Shown here: positions 45,757-54,808 of the stretch, piece by piece
How the letters are laid out: each line of letters begins with the position of its first letter
Numbering within the stretch: position 1 is the first letter of the stretch
NCBI GenBank assembly: GCA_024644235.1
Contig: JAHELJ010000017.1
Coordinates: 1-64,000, forward strand
From: Lewinellaceae bacterium
GTDB taxonomy: Bacteria > Bacteroidota > Bacteroidia > Chitinophagales > Saprospiraceae
Direction of reading: 5' to 3'
Length of the DNA stretch: 64,000 nt
The notes under the pieces: model-generated
The model's input: the letters and a program-made list of their open reading frames with translations, nothing else
What the model was told of the DNA's origin: nothing
Database searches by the model: none
Program-made: the position numbers and the translations under genes

Positions 45757-46517
45757 ATACTGTATGGAACGACAATCTCAGGGTCAGGGAGTTCTATTTT
45801 CGGATCCCTACCGTCATAGTCAAATTTCGAAAGCACATAGTTAATCGCTCCAATTCTTCCCTTTTCCCTTTCATTTCCTTTTACAATAACCCAAGGATTC
45901 TTCAACGTGCTTGTACCATTAAACATTTGGTTCTTATACCGTGTAAAATCATCCCATTTTTCGGTAGCCAACAAGTCCACCGGACTAACCTTCCAGTGCT
46001 TGAGTGGACTCGACATTCGGCTTTGGATCCTTTCCTTTTGCACACCTAGATTAATGGAAAACCATAACTTAACGAGGATAATACCGTCATCTACCAGCAT
46101 GTCCTCCACCTGTACAACCTGTTTCATGAATCGATCATATTCTTCAGCTGTACAGAATCCCATCACCGGCTCCACGACGGCACGATTGTACCAGCTGCGA
46201 TCGAAGAAGACGATTTCTCCGGCATTCGGCAGTTCTTTGAGGTATCTTTGAAAATACCATTGGCCCATCTGGACTTCAGACGGTTTTCCTAAAGCAACTA
46301 CCCTGTAATGCCGTGGATTGAGAAACTGGGAAAACCTGAAGATAGCACTACCTTTTCCAGCAGTGTCTCTTCCTTCAAAAATGATCACCAATCTCTTTTT
46401 GCTTTCAAATATGTATTTCTGCAATTTGAGTAACTCCACCTGCAGGAAATACAATTCCTCGATGTACATCGGATTTACCTGGTAGTAATCCTCTAGAGTG
46501 CGTTGTTTAATACTCAT
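45753..46517 (-). CDS. ppk2: Polyphosphate kinase 2
   Basis: PPK2 uses polyphosphate to phosphorylate nucleoside mono- or diphosphates. Walker A is GRDTAGKGS (residues 49-57) and the DRSWYNR lid/Walker B-type motif is at 106-112 in FFDRSWYNRAVVEPVMGFC. The KLWFSI block and C-terminal NPWVIVKGNEREKGRI complete the fold. The 254-residue length suggests a single-domain enzyme. It follows a small sensor-like membrane protein gene on the same strand by 3 bp. PPK2 in an osmotic-stress neighbourhood fits stress-linked energy use. Confidence 0.93.
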   Translation of the reverse strand: MSIKQRTLEDYYQVNPMYIEELYFLQVELLKLQKYIFESKKRLVIIFEGRDTAGKGSAIFRFSQFLNPRHYRVVALGKPSEVQMGQWYFQRYLKELPNAGEIVFFDRSWYNRAVVEPVMGFCTAEEYDRFMKQVVQVEDMLVDDGIILVKLWFSINLGVQKERIQSRMSSPLKHWKVSPVDLLATEKWDDFTRYKNQMFNGTSTLKNPWVIVKGNEREKGRIGAINYVLSKFDYDGRDPKIELPDPEIVVPYSI

Positions 46518-46520
46518 CCT

Positions 46521-47090
46521 CTATCGATTTATGGAAATGCTGTCATTTTCCTCTTGAGATGGGCCTTCAATGGGGTGTGCTTTGTAGTCATAAGAGAACA
46601 CAATCGTACCAACCCGCTTACTTAGTGACATGACAGGTGCAGATATTATCCAGCTTTGCCCTTGTTGATCTACAAATACATACTCACGCTCAGTAATGTT
46701 TTTTGGATAGTATTCACGATACCTTTGACCTTCACGCTTTTTGTCCGAAGAAAGCTTGATTCTGCCATTCTCCTCGATATAGTCGACAACCTTGATCCTG
46801 GGTTCTTTGACCATTTCTTCTATGATCTGCGAAGCTTCGTCAAGGTTTTTCCTAAGGATACTCCCCCTCACTGCCCACGAAAAGGTCTTGCCGACATAAT
46901 GAAGATGTTCGCTGGCAACCTGAAACCTGGCTTGAGCGATGGCATCCCTCCACTCTATTCTCTCAGTATCCAGCTTTTTCTCGATCTCCTTCACTTCAAC
47001 CTCCTTTTTGAGGTAGAAGTAGAGGCTCACAGCGGATAGCGTCAGAATGAGACCATACCAGAACCAGTTCCTTTTGAGATGTTGTTTCAT
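46521..47090 (-). CDS. Single-pass membrane protein of unknown function, in an operon with ppk2
   Basis: An N-terminal helix (WFWYGLILTLSAVSLYFYL) is followed by a coiled-coil-like helix (EKKLDTERIEWRDAIAQARF) and then a PAS/Cache-like domain (VDYIEENGRIKLSSDKKREG, EREYVFVDQQGQSWIISAPVMSL). It could be an extracytoplasmic sensor, but no output domain is attached. The ppk2 start is 3 bp after this gene's stop, so the pair is probably co-transcribed. Confidence 0.65.
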   Translation of the reverse strand: MKQHLKRNWFWYGLILTLSAVSLYFYLKKEVEVKEIEKKLDTERIEWRDAIAQARFQVASEHLHYVGKTFSWAVRGSILRKNLDEASQIIEEMVKEPRIKVVDYIEENGRIKLSSDKKREGQRYREYYPKNITEREYVFVDQQGQSWIISAPVMSLSKRVGTIVFSYDYKAHPIEGPSQEENDSISINR

Positions 47091-47407
47091 CGATCTATGA
47101 CCTACATTTTTAAAGACTTAGATTCTTTATTTGAGTCACCGCAGACCATACTGTCGCAGCACTAATACCGGTTGCTTCACAGAAGCTCAAGGGAGGAATG
47201 AAGCAGCTCAAAAAATTTTAACTAAAAAAAAGAAAAAAAAAGTGTGACTCAAGATACTATGTGAGTCTATATATCAATTTATGTGAGTGCAGGAGATGTC
47301 TTGCCACAATTGAAGAACTAAGTTTAGATTTCCATCTAGACAATTTTGTGAATATCATCCACCCTGCACTCATTTGGTTTCACTTTTATTAAAAAATGTT
47401 TTAAAGC
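47091..47407. promoter_or_regulatory. Gene-free region upstream of the histone-H1-like gene
   Basis: About 317 bp with a poly-A-rich tract at 47223-47240 and an imperfect palindrome GACTCA-N10-TGAGTC near 47247-47269. A second ATGTGAGT lies at about 47281. These could bind a regulator. No coding region was found. It must contain the divergent promoters for the H1-like gene and the ppk2 operon; no perfect TAnnTTTG was found. Confidence 0.4.
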
Positions 47408-47596
47408 ATGAAAACTGTAAAAGTTCAAAAGAAAGCAGCTGCTAAAAGCACCGTTGCTAAGGCTAAACCTGCTACTACTGCCAAAAAAACAGTAGCTAAA
47501 GCTAAAACCACTGCAACTGCTAAGAAAGCTGCTCCGGCCAAAACTACCGCTCCCAGGAAGGTAGCTAAGCCAGCTGCTAAAATGAAAAAGAAGTAA
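47408..47596 (+). CDS. Histone H1-like lysine/alanine-rich DNA-binding protein
   Basis: The 62-residue protein is almost wholly Lys, Ala, Thr and Pro with repeats such as AAAKSTVAKAKPAT and KKTVAKAKTTATAKKAA, like the C-terminal tail of eukaryotic H1 and bacterial HC1/AlgP-type proteins. Such proteins bind DNA non-specifically and compact the nucleoid. No folded domain is present. The gene stands alone and ends at a strong terminator, consistent with high expression. Confidence 0.8.
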   Translation: MKTVKVQKKAAAKSTVAKAKPATTAKKTVAKAKTTATAKKAAPAKTTAPRKVAKPAAKMKKK

Positions 47597-47614
47597 GAAC
47601 AGCTTGAATATTAT

Positions 47615-47650
47615 CCGAGGGGTTGGTCACAGACCAGCCCCTCGGTTTTT
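47615..47650 (+). terminator. Strong Rho-independent terminator after the H1-like gene
   Basis: CCGAGGGG-T-TGGTC pairs with GACCA-G-CCCCTCGG around an ACA loop (14 bp) and is followed by five T residues. Confidence 0.85.
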
Positions 47651-47653
47651 CTA

Positions 47654-48769
47654 CTAGAGCCATTTCCGTTTTCGGAAGAATAAAATCAAAGCTATCGCTG
47701 TAACAGCCATAATACCCAACAAGATGAAGTAGCCATACTTCCACTGCAACTCTGGCATATTCGCAAAGTTCATCCCGTATATACCAGCAAGGAAAGTAAG
47801 GGGTATAAATATGGTGGCCATGATCGTCAATACCTGCATTACGCTATTCATCTTGAAGCTCAGTTCTGATATGTACAAATCCTGCAAACCAGATAAGGTG
47901 TCACGGTAGGTCTCTAGAATTTCAAGGGCTTGTACCACGTGATCGTAGGCATCTCTGAGAAACATATCGGTAGTCTCATCCCGATGCGGAATTTCCGCTT
48001 TGATCAGACTACTAATCGCCTCTCTTAGTGGTCCAATTGCTCTCCTCATGGACAAGAGAGATCTTTTGAAGCGATGGATTTTTCCCTTTGTGCTCGATTC
48101 CACATCATACATGATCTCCTCTTCCATTGCTTCTATGGCATCACCGATCTGATCCAGGACAAGGAAATAATTATCTACTATCCGATCAATCAGTGCATAG
48201 GTGAGATAGTCAGCACCCCTACTCCGGATCCTACCCCGGTGGGCTAGTAGTCGATTACGGATTTCTTCGAAAAGGTCATCAGCATCTTCCTGAAAACTCA
48301 ATACAAAGTCGTGCCCGGTATAAACAGCAATCTGCTCAGGGATCATTCTCAGTCCCTCCACATCGAATTTAATGTCTCTGAGGATAAGAAAATATCCACT
48401 TGGGTATTCCTCAAATTTTGGTCTTTGCGTTACTTCCAACACATCTTCCAACACAAGTGGATGAATGTCGAGGGCTGGTCCAAATTTCTCGATCAGGTCT
48501 ATTTCATGAAGTCCTCGGACATCAAACCAAATGGTACTGCCTTCATCTGTTTTCTGGATTCTGTCGGGGTCGAAGCTCAGCTCATTGATCTCTGTACCGT
48601 TATACTTTATTACCCTGACTTCTGCCCGTTCTATCTTTTGATGCCCAGTGAATACCAAAGATCCCGGAGGTAAACCAGCTTTTTTGAGTCGCTTTTTTCG
48701 TACGAGGCTCTGGGCGGTTTGAACTCCTTTCGACAAGCTTATATTTACTGCTTTACGGACTCGTTTCAT
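47654..48769 (-). CDS. corA: CorA family magnesium/cobalt channel
   Basis: The C-terminal pair of helices and GMN signature (FLAGIYGMNFANMPEL) are diagnostic of CorA, a pentameric Mg/Co channel. A long cytoplasmic N-terminal domain precedes it (DVRGLHEIDLIEKFGPALDIHPLVLEDVL, the family IHPL motif). ATG 48769 is chosen as the start, which overlaps the downstream end of the MscS gene at 48753 by 17 bp and suggests coupling; ATG 48874 would lengthen it by 35 residues. The gene lies in the ion-homeostasis island and would help set cytoplasmic Mg. Confidence 0.95.
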   Translation of the reverse strand: MKRVRKAVNISLSKGVQTAQSLVRKKRLKKAGLPPGSLVFTGHQKIERAEVRVIKYNGTEINELSFDPDRIQKTDEGSTIWFDVRGLHEIDLIEKFGPALDIHPLVLEDVLEVTQRPKFEEYPSGYFLILRDIKFDVEGLRMIPEQIAVYTGHDFVLSFQEDADDLFEEIRNRLLAHRGRIRSRGADYLTYALIDRIVDNYFLVLDQIGDAIEAMEEEIMYDVESSTKGKIHRFKRSLLSMRRAIGPLREAISSLIKAEIPHRDETTDMFLRDAYDHVVQALEILETYRDTLSGLQDLYISELSFKMNSVMQVLTIMATIFIPLTFLAGIYGMNFANMPELQWKYGYFILLGIMAVTAIALILFFRKRKWL

Positions 48770-49616
48770 CTCGTTGGTCTTGTAAATCTTTCTTGTACAC
48801 AATCGTTCTGTGAGGGAAGGGAATTTCGATGCCCGCACCATCAAATCGTAATTTAATCTGCTCCAAGAGATCACAATGCATTTGAAATCCCGACTGATGA
48901 TCTGGTGCCCACACCCATGCTCTCAAAGTGACTCCAGAATCACCCAGTAGAACTACCTTCACAGGAAGCTCAGGAGCACCCCTCTCAATTTGCTCTTGGG
49001 AACGGCCATCAATACGAGTGGGATGAGCCAGTGCTTCTTCGATCATGATTTGTCTGGCCTTCTCGATGTCTGATTCGTAGCTGATTCCTATCTCGACAAA
49101 TCGACAAACTCGGTTATCCAGCAGATCTGCATTAACTAGGACCTCACTACTGATTACCGAGTTTGGGATGACAATTCTTCTATTCTCCATATCTCGAATC
49201 ACCGTATGTCGTAGGGTAATATCTTCCACCATGCCCCTCAGGGTATCACGGATAGTCAACCGATCACCGATCTTAAACGGCTTGAATACCACAATAAAAA
49301 CCCCGCTAATTACATTCCCCAAGGCTTGTTGACTGGCAAAACCGACTGCGACCGCCAATATACCGGCACCAGCCAGTAACGAACCAGCTATGGTGCGGAA
49401 GTATTCAATTCTATGTAATGCCCAGCTTATCCCTACGATATAGATAATTGCAGTAAGTGTATGCTTTAAAAACTTATAATTGGTGGGATCGCTCTTCATC
49501 GCAGCTGAACTCCGCTTAATCGACCTAGACGCAAATCGCTGAAAAAGTACTGCGGAAACAAACGTTATGATGAGGATACCTATAGATACGCCCCAAGTGT
49601 TCAGAAAAGAATTCAT
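48753..49616 (-). CDS. MscS family mechanosensitive channel (second copy)
   Basis: Three N-terminal helices (VSIGILIITFVSAVLF, FLKHTLTAIIYIVGISWAL, IAGSLLAGAGILAVAVGFA) end in the family pore region AGILAVAVGFASQQALGNVISGVFIV. The beta domain IGDRLTIRDTLRGMVEDITL and IVIPNSVISSEVLVN follow, then a C-terminal PFPHRTIVY. Less than half identical to the 44-kb channel by eye, so it is not a recent duplicate. It is upstream of corA on the same strand and overlaps it. Confidence 0.93.
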   Translation of the reverse strand: MNSFLNTWGVSIGILIITFVSAVLFQRFASRSIKRSSAAMKSDPTNYKFLKHTLTAIIYIVGISWALHRIEYFRTIAGSLLAGAGILAVAVGFASQQALGNVISGVFIVVFKPFKIGDRLTIRDTLRGMVEDITLRHTVIRDMENRRIVIPNSVISSEVLVNADLLDNRVCRFVEIGISYESDIEKARQIMIEEALAHPTRIDGRSQEQIERGAPELPVKVVLLGDSGVTLRAWVWAPDHQSGFQMHCDLLEQIKLRFDGAGIEIPFPHRTIVYKKDLQDQRDETSP

Positions 49617-49742
49617 GGCCGCTAAACTACTGGTTTGATATCATATTAAAATAAAAAAAATGTAAGGTAATGCCTACGGCTGTGACCAATTTGCGAGAAA
49701 TTAGTCCCTCTCACTAGTTATCGTTAAAAAACCAACCAGACT

Positions 49743-51980
49743 ATGGAGGAACCGGCTACGACCATTTTAGTAGGAGAGCAAGACCCACAAAGTTCAAATC
49801 AAAACACCCAACTGCCCAGAGAACCCAAGAAATTCGGAACTTTTCAAGGGGTATTTACCCCCACCGTGCTGACTATTCTAGGCGTGATCATGTATCTACG
49901 TGAAGGATGGGTGGTAGGTAATGCAGGCCTACTCGGTGCGATCGGAATCATAACTCTTGCCACGGTCATCACTTTATTCACCTCCCTATCTATGTCCTCC
50001 ATCACCACAAATATCCGAATCAAGGCAGGAGGAGCCTTCTCCATCATATCGCAGTCTTTAGGTCTTGAAGCAGGTGGTGCAATTGGAATCCCTCTCTATA
50101 TCGCACAAGCTCTTGCCGTAGCGATGTACATTTTTGGATTTCGCGATGGTTGGTTATGGCTATTCCCTGACCATCCAGCCCTATTGGTCGACATTGTAAC
50201 TTTTCTGGTCATCTTTTTGGTGATCAACATCAGCACTGATTTCGCCTTCAAGATTCAATATGTTATTCTGGTCATTATCCTTTTATCGCTAGTGTCGATA
50301 GGAATGGCATTCATCGATACTCCGATCAATACCGAGTTTGAATGGTTCGGCACATTTGCGGGTGCACAGGAGGGTAGTGGAAATACCGGTTTTTGGTTGG
50401 TCTTTGCTGTCTATTTTCCTGCAGTCACCGGGATCATGGCGGGCGCTAATATGTCCGGCGACCTAAAAGATCCTCGCAAGAGTATTCCTGTCGGTACTTT
50501 AACCGCAGTGGGGCTTAGCTATTTTGTTTACATCGCCCTTGCTATCGTACTAGCTTTGATAGCCACTCCGGAGGAATTGCTCAGCGACTATAATATCCTG
50601 ATCAACAAGGCGTATTGGGCACCAATCGTTTTGGCCGGTCTTCTTGGAGCGACCTTTTCATCTGCACTTTCTTCGCTGGTAGGTGCACCTAGGATTCTAT
50701 ATGCTTTAGGCCAAAACAATATCCTGTTTTGGAATAAGAAATTGGCACGGACCAACAAGAAGGGCGAGCCGTATGTAGCTCTGCTTATTACGACAGTAAT
50801 TGTATTGTTGGCCTTGCTAATGCGCAACTTGAACGCCATCGCTCCACTGCTTTCCATGTTTTTCCTGATTACCTATTGCATGATTAATGTAGTGGTACTG
50901 GTAGAGCAAAGTCTGGGACAGATCAGCTTCCGGCCTACGCTGAAAATTCCGATAATCATTCCCTTACTGGGTACGCTTGGATGTCTGTTTGTCATGTTTA
51001 TCATCAATCCCACCGTAAGTTTCATTTCATTCGGACTTGTTTTAGCTGTTTATGTATTACTGGTACGTAAGCAATTGGAAACGGAAGAAGGGGATACCCG
51101 AAGTGGTATATTCACTTCCGTCGCCGAATGGGCCGCCAAGATGGTCACAAAATTGCCAGAAGCAGGAGAAAGGTCCTGGCAGCCAAATCTGCTTATTCCA
51201 GCACGAGATGCGAATGATGTGATCAGATCCTACCGTGCTATCTACAATGTAGCTCGCCCCAAAGGATCGATCAAGATTCTTGGTTTCGTCAAATCACGAG
51301 AAGATCTACGGTTTACGAGGAGATTGAAAGAACTAACTGAGTTCTTCAGTCAGCAGGGGGTCAGCGCTTCATATGCTCCTGTGCAGAGTGAAAATTACCA
51401 GGAGAGTGTCATCACCAGTATGCAAAGCTATAAGGCTTCTTTCTTTCGGCCGAATACGATTTTCCTGAGCTTGTCTGACAACACTGAGCACGATCCTGAT
51501 ATCAGCTCGGTAGCAGTCAAAGCACGAAATTATCAAATGGGGGTATTCCTTTTTGCACCCTATAAGAAGCTTGGTCTGGCGCTGGAAAAAAATATTAATC
51601 TGTGGTTGGATGAAAGTTCGCTCGATACGCCCAATGAGTATAAAGTTGAAAACATCAATCTTGCTCTCCTTACCTCGTACTTGCTCCAGAGAAATTGGAA
51701 GGGTCGATTGCGGGTGCTTTGCAGATCAACCTCAGGAACGAATGAAGAAGAGTTGAAGGAGAAGGCCCTAAGGTTGTTCAATCTAGCTAGGATAACCTCC
51801 AATCTCGAGGTTCACTTTTATTCTTCGGAAGATCTCAGCAATTTACCTGGGGCGGATCTACATATCTTTTCATCCAATGCACATGACCTAGATATTGAGC
51901 AGATCAGAGACAGAAGCCGGCAATTGGAAGCTTCCTGTCTAATTACGATCGATGGCGGACTCGAGAACGCACTGGCGTAG
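49743..51980 (+). CDS. SLC12-type (cation-chloride cotransporter/APC superfamily) transporter
   Basis: A 12-helix APC-fold core shows the SLC12 family hallmarks GTFQGVFTPTVLTILGVIMYLREGW and FAVYFPAVTGIMAGANMSGDLKDPRKSIPVG. A cytoplasmic C-terminal region of about 250 residues follows, as in CCC transporters. In eukaryotes such proteins carry Na/K/Cl; bacterial relatives are thought to move K and Cl or amino acids. Chloride and potassium movement would fit the neighbouring channels. It begins a plus-strand run with an MscS gene, TerC and a fourth MscS gene. The C-terminal half may be a USP-like regulatory region. Confidence 0.88.
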   Translation: MEEPATTILVGEQDPQSSNQNTQLPREPKKFGTFQGVFTPTVLTILGVIMYLREGWVVGNAGLLGAIGIITLATVITLFTSLSMSSITTNIRIKAGGAFSIISQSLGLEAGGAIGIPLYIAQALAVAMYIFGFRDGWLWLFPDHPALLVDIVTFLVIFLVINISTDFAFKIQYVILVIILLSLVSIGMAFIDTPINTEFEWFGTFAGAQEGSGNTGFWLVFAVYFPAVTGIMAGANMSGDLKDPRKSIPVGTLTAVGLSYFVYIALAIVLALIATPEELLSDYNILINKAYWAPIVLAGLLGATFSSALSSLVGAPRILYALGQNNILFWNKKLARTNKKGEPYVALLITTVIVLLALLMRNLNAIAPLLSMFFLITYCMINVVVLVEQSLGQISFRPTLKIPIIIPLLGTLGCLFVMFIINPTVSFISFGLVLAVYVLLVRKQLETEEGDTRSGIFTSVAEWAAKMVTKLPEAGERSWQPNLLIPARDANDVIRSYRAIYNVARPKGSIKILGFVKSREDLRFTRRLKELTEFFSQQGVSASYAPVQSENYQESVITSMQSYKASFFRPNTIFLSLSDNTEHDPDISSVAVKARNYQMGVFLFAPYKKLGLALEKNINLWLDESSLDTPNEYKVENINLALLTSYLLQRNWKGRLRVLCRSTSGTNEEELKEKALRLFNLARITSNLEVHFYSSEDLSNLPGADLHIFSSNAHDLDIEQIRDRSRQLEASCLITIDGGLENALA

Positions 51981-52042
51981 CACCCATGTGACCAAAAGGA
52001 CTTTATTCTGTCTCCATAAATAGTTCACACTGAAAGGAAGCC

Positions 52043-52873
52043 ATGCAAAATCTTACCTCCTGGTCTGAAATATTCATTCATTCACTACGGTCATTCGGTG
52101 AAAAATTGATGGTAGCAGTTCCTGCGATCATCGGTGCAATACTCATTCTGATTCTGGGCTGGCTGATTGCCAAGTTGTTCCAGTCGATTACCCGCCAAGT
52201 CTTAAAGCTACTGAAAATCAATCAGTTGGCTGAAAGGATCAAGGCTACCGACATGCTCGAAAAGGCCAACATTCAAACTAGTCCTGTAGACCTTATTGCC
52301 AAATTTGTGTACTGGCTCTTGCTCTTGCTTGTGGTCATTACTGCATCGGATACATTGGGATGGAGTACGGTTTCAAATGAGATCTCCAAGCTGGTGGAAT
52401 ATTTGCCAAGTTTGGTGGCCGCTATTCTGTTCTTCATCGTAGGGATTTATGTAGCATCATTTGTCAGAGATGTTATCAAAGGTACAACCACCTCACTTGG
52501 CATCAGTGTGGGCATGACCCTGAGCAATGTGGTTTATTACATTCTTCTTGTCTTGATCTCGCTTACTGCCCTGGATCAGGCTGGAATAGACACCCAAATC
52601 CTGCACTCTAATTCTCTATTGATACTTGGGACGGTCTTGATTACAGCTGCCATTTCATACGGACTCGCTTCCAGAGATATGTTGGCAAATATTCTCGGCA
52701 GTTATGTGGGTAAGCGGAGTTTCAAAGTAGGCCAGACAATTGAGATGGAGGGTGTAACGGGTGAAATACTGGAAATCAATAGTGTCAACCTGGTCATCCA
52801 GACTCAGGGAAATACTAAAGTGGTTATACCTACCAATAAATTGATGACCAATAAGGTCACTATTTTAGATTAA
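52043..52873 (+). CDS. MscS-like channel with conserved TM-helix repeats (third type)
   Basis: Four to five hydrophobic segments (VAVPAIIGAILILILGWLIA, FVYWLLLLLVVITASDTLG, LPSLVAAILFFIVGIYVAS, VVYYILLVLISLTALDQAG, LGTVLITAAISYGLA) with the conserved-TM-helix pattern FVRDVIKGTTTSLGISVG are followed by a short MscS beta domain (SFKVGQTIEMEGVTGEILEI, KVVIPTNKLMTNKV) that ends without the usual C-terminal domain. It resembles the small conserved-TM-helix channel family. It lies 62 bp after the SLC12-type gene and 73 bp before terC. Confidence 0.88.
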   Translation: MQNLTSWSEIFIHSLRSFGEKLMVAVPAIIGAILILILGWLIAKLFQSITRQVLKLLKINQLAERIKATDMLEKANIQTSPVDLIAKFVYWLLLLLVVITASDTLGWSTVSNEISKLVEYLPSLVAAILFFIVGIYVASFVRDVIKGTTTSLGISVGMTLSNVVYYILLVLISLTALDQAGIDTQILHSNSLLILGTVLITAAISYGLASRDMLANILGSYVGKRSFKVGQTIEMEGVTGEILEINSVNLVIQTQGNTKVVIPTNKLMTNKVTILD

Positions 52874-52946
52874 AGGATAGCGAAACACTTTCACCGCACC
52901 AGTACAATTCCTAATTTAGTTGAGGCTGACGATCAGAAATGTTTAA

Positions 52947-53912
52947 ATGATTTGGATTGCATTTTTTGTACTGATTGCATTACTTCTCTTCCTCGATCTC
53001 GGGGTTATTTCCCATACAAAAAGTGCTCAAAATCCTTGGTTCTGGACCATATTTTGGATCGGCGCCGGATTGATATTTACTATTCCCTTGTATTTCATTT
53101 ATGAGAACAATTGGATCAATACCGATCAGTTGTTGCTGGAAGATTTAGATGGACTTCAAGCTTCCTTGAAATATCTCTCCGCCTACTTAATGGAGAAGGC
53201 GCTAAGCTTGGATAATATCTTTGTGATTTCCACCATCATGGTGTACTTCTCTATTCCAAAATCAGCACAACATAAACTACTTTTCTGGGGTATTTTGGGT
53301 GCCATTGTCTTTAGAGGAATTTTCATAGCCGCGGGTGTAATTCTTCTCAACAAAATTCATTGGATGAAGTTTGTGCTCGGCCTCCTGTTACTTTTTACAG
53401 CCTTTCGGATGATGAAAAAGTCAAAAGAGAGCAACGATTTATCTCAAAACAAGACAATCCTCTTCCTCAAGAAATTATTGCCGGTGAGCCGGTCCCATAT
53501 TTCCGACAAATTCTATATTCACCGGATGGGTGTAGTAGCTGTTACCCCACTCATGATCGCACTTATTTTCATTGAGCTCACCGACATTCTTTTCGCTATT
53601 GACTCGATCCCAGCAGTACTTGCTATAACTTCGGATGCTTTCATTATTTATTCCTCAAACATTTTTGCTGTTCTGGGTCTGCGATCCCTCTATTTCGTTT
53701 TGGCGGAAGCACTAGAACAATTCAAAGAACTACATCATAGCTTGGTGGCAATCCTGATATTTGCAGGCTTTAAGATACTCCTAGGTGACTGGATACATAT
53801 CAACGAGTTGCTCTCGCTAGCCATCATTCTAGTGTGCCTGGGAGCCGGTGTACTGGCTTCCCGTATCCGCAAAAAACCATCAAAACCATTTCCGGAAGGA
53901 TCTGGATCATAA
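52947..53912 (+). CDS. TerC/Alx family membrane protein
   Basis: Seven to nine membrane segments and the family motifs YLMEKALSLDNIFVIS and LIFIELTDILFAIDSIPAVLAIT are clear. The acidic residues in these segments bind or pass divalent metal ions. TerC/Alx proteins are linked to tellurite resistance and, in better-studied cases, manganese export and pH stress. Length 321 is normal. The gene is in a plus-strand run with channel genes, consistent with ion homeostasis. Confidence 0.94.
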   Translation: MIWIAFFVLIALLLFLDLGVISHTKSAQNPWFWTIFWIGAGLIFTIPLYFIYENNWINTDQLLLEDLDGLQASLKYLSAYLMEKALSLDNIFVISTIMVYFSIPKSAQHKLLFWGILGAIVFRGIFIAAGVILLNKIHWMKFVLGLLLLFTAFRMMKKSKESNDLSQNKTILFLKKLLPVSRSHISDKFYIHRMGVVAVTPLMIALIFIELTDILFAIDSIPAVLAITSDAFIIYSSNIFAVLGLRSLYFVLAEALEQFKELHHSLVAILIFAGFKILLGDWIHINELLSLAIILVCLGAGVLASRIRKKPSKPFPEGSGS

Positions 53913-53929
53913 ATATTAGGAAACTGATA

Positions 53930-54805
53930 ATGCAAGACTGGATATCCGACACTCTGGGAATACATTCTGCCGTTCAGGCCAAGATTCTTATTACCATTCT
54001 CTTCGTTCTTGTTTTGTTTCTCATGCGTCGGTTGGTGCTCAAGGCTGCACTACACCGGGTCTCCGATCCAAAAATTCAATACAACTGGAGGAAGGGCACA
54101 GCCTACATCATTTACTTCATTGGTCTGGTGATTATCGCACCAATCTGGTTGTCCGAGCTTCATTCGATGGGTACTTTCCTGGGCTTGTTGACAGCCGGTT
54201 TGGCCATCGCATTGAAGGATCCATTATCCAATTTTTTTGCCTGGATTTTCATCTTGATTAAAAAGCCGTTTGAAGTTGGTGACCGTATCCAAATCGGATC
54301 AAATAAAGGTGACTTGATAAACATTGGCTTCCTCCAATTCGAGCTGATCGAAATTGGAAACTGGGTAGATGCCGACCAAAGTACCGGTAGGATCATTCAC
54401 ATCCCTAATGGTCTGGTCTTCACTCAACCCGTTTTCAATTTTAACCAGGCAATGAAACATATCTGGCATGAGATTCCCATCCTCATCACCTTCGAAAGCA
54501 ATTGGGAGCTGGCAAAAAAGATCCTGAAAGAAATCGCCGACAAACACGTAAGTAAATTTGTAGATCAAGTAAAGGAACAGTTGAATAAGGTAGATCAGAA
54601 ATATACTGTTGTTTACCAAAATGTAGAGCCCGCAGTTTTCATAAAAAGAGACCCAAGCGGGATCATGCTGACGATCCGGTACCTTTGTCATCCTCGTACC
54701 CGGCGGGGCACTGAACAACTCATCATCGAAGATCTTCTAAAGAGTTTTGCTGAACATCCCGATATATCCCTTGCTTACCCTACAACCCGCTTCTATACGA
54801 GCTGA
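53930..54805 (+). CDS. MscS family mechanosensitive channel (fourth)
   Basis: ATG 53930, 17 bp after the terC stop, is chosen; the frame is open back to 53834 within terC but is not coding there. Helices IQAKILITILFVLVLFLM-like, GTAYIIYFIGLVIIAPIWL and LGLLTAGLAIALKDPLSNFFAWIFILI lead into a beta domain (GDRIQIGSNKGDLINIGFLQFELIEI, RIIHIPNGLVFTQPVFNFNQ) and a C-terminal domain (RYLCHPRTRRGTEQLI). The GLAIALKDPLSNF pore region differs from the other three, so it is a distinct subfamily. Confidence 0.9.
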   Translation: MQDWISDTLGIHSAVQAKILITILFVLVLFLMRRLVLKAALHRVSDPKIQYNWRKGTAYIIYFIGLVIIAPIWLSELHSMGTFLGLLTAGLAIALKDPLSNFFAWIFILIKKPFEVGDRIQIGSNKGDLINIGFLQFELIEIGNWVDADQSTGRIIHIPNGLVFTQPVFNFNQAMKHIWHEIPILITFESNWELAKKILKEIADKHVSKFVDQVKEQLNKVDQKYTVVYQNVEPAVFIKRDPSGIMLTIRYLCHPRTRRGTEQLIIEDLLKSFAEHPDISLAYPTTRFYTS

Positions 54806-54808
54806 TCC

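Noticed and set aside
47408-47596. Low-complexity artefact rather than a gene at the Lys/Ala-rich frame
   Set aside because: It has a clean ATG and stop, a strong terminator right after it and a composition matching H1-like proteins, so it was kept as a gene.
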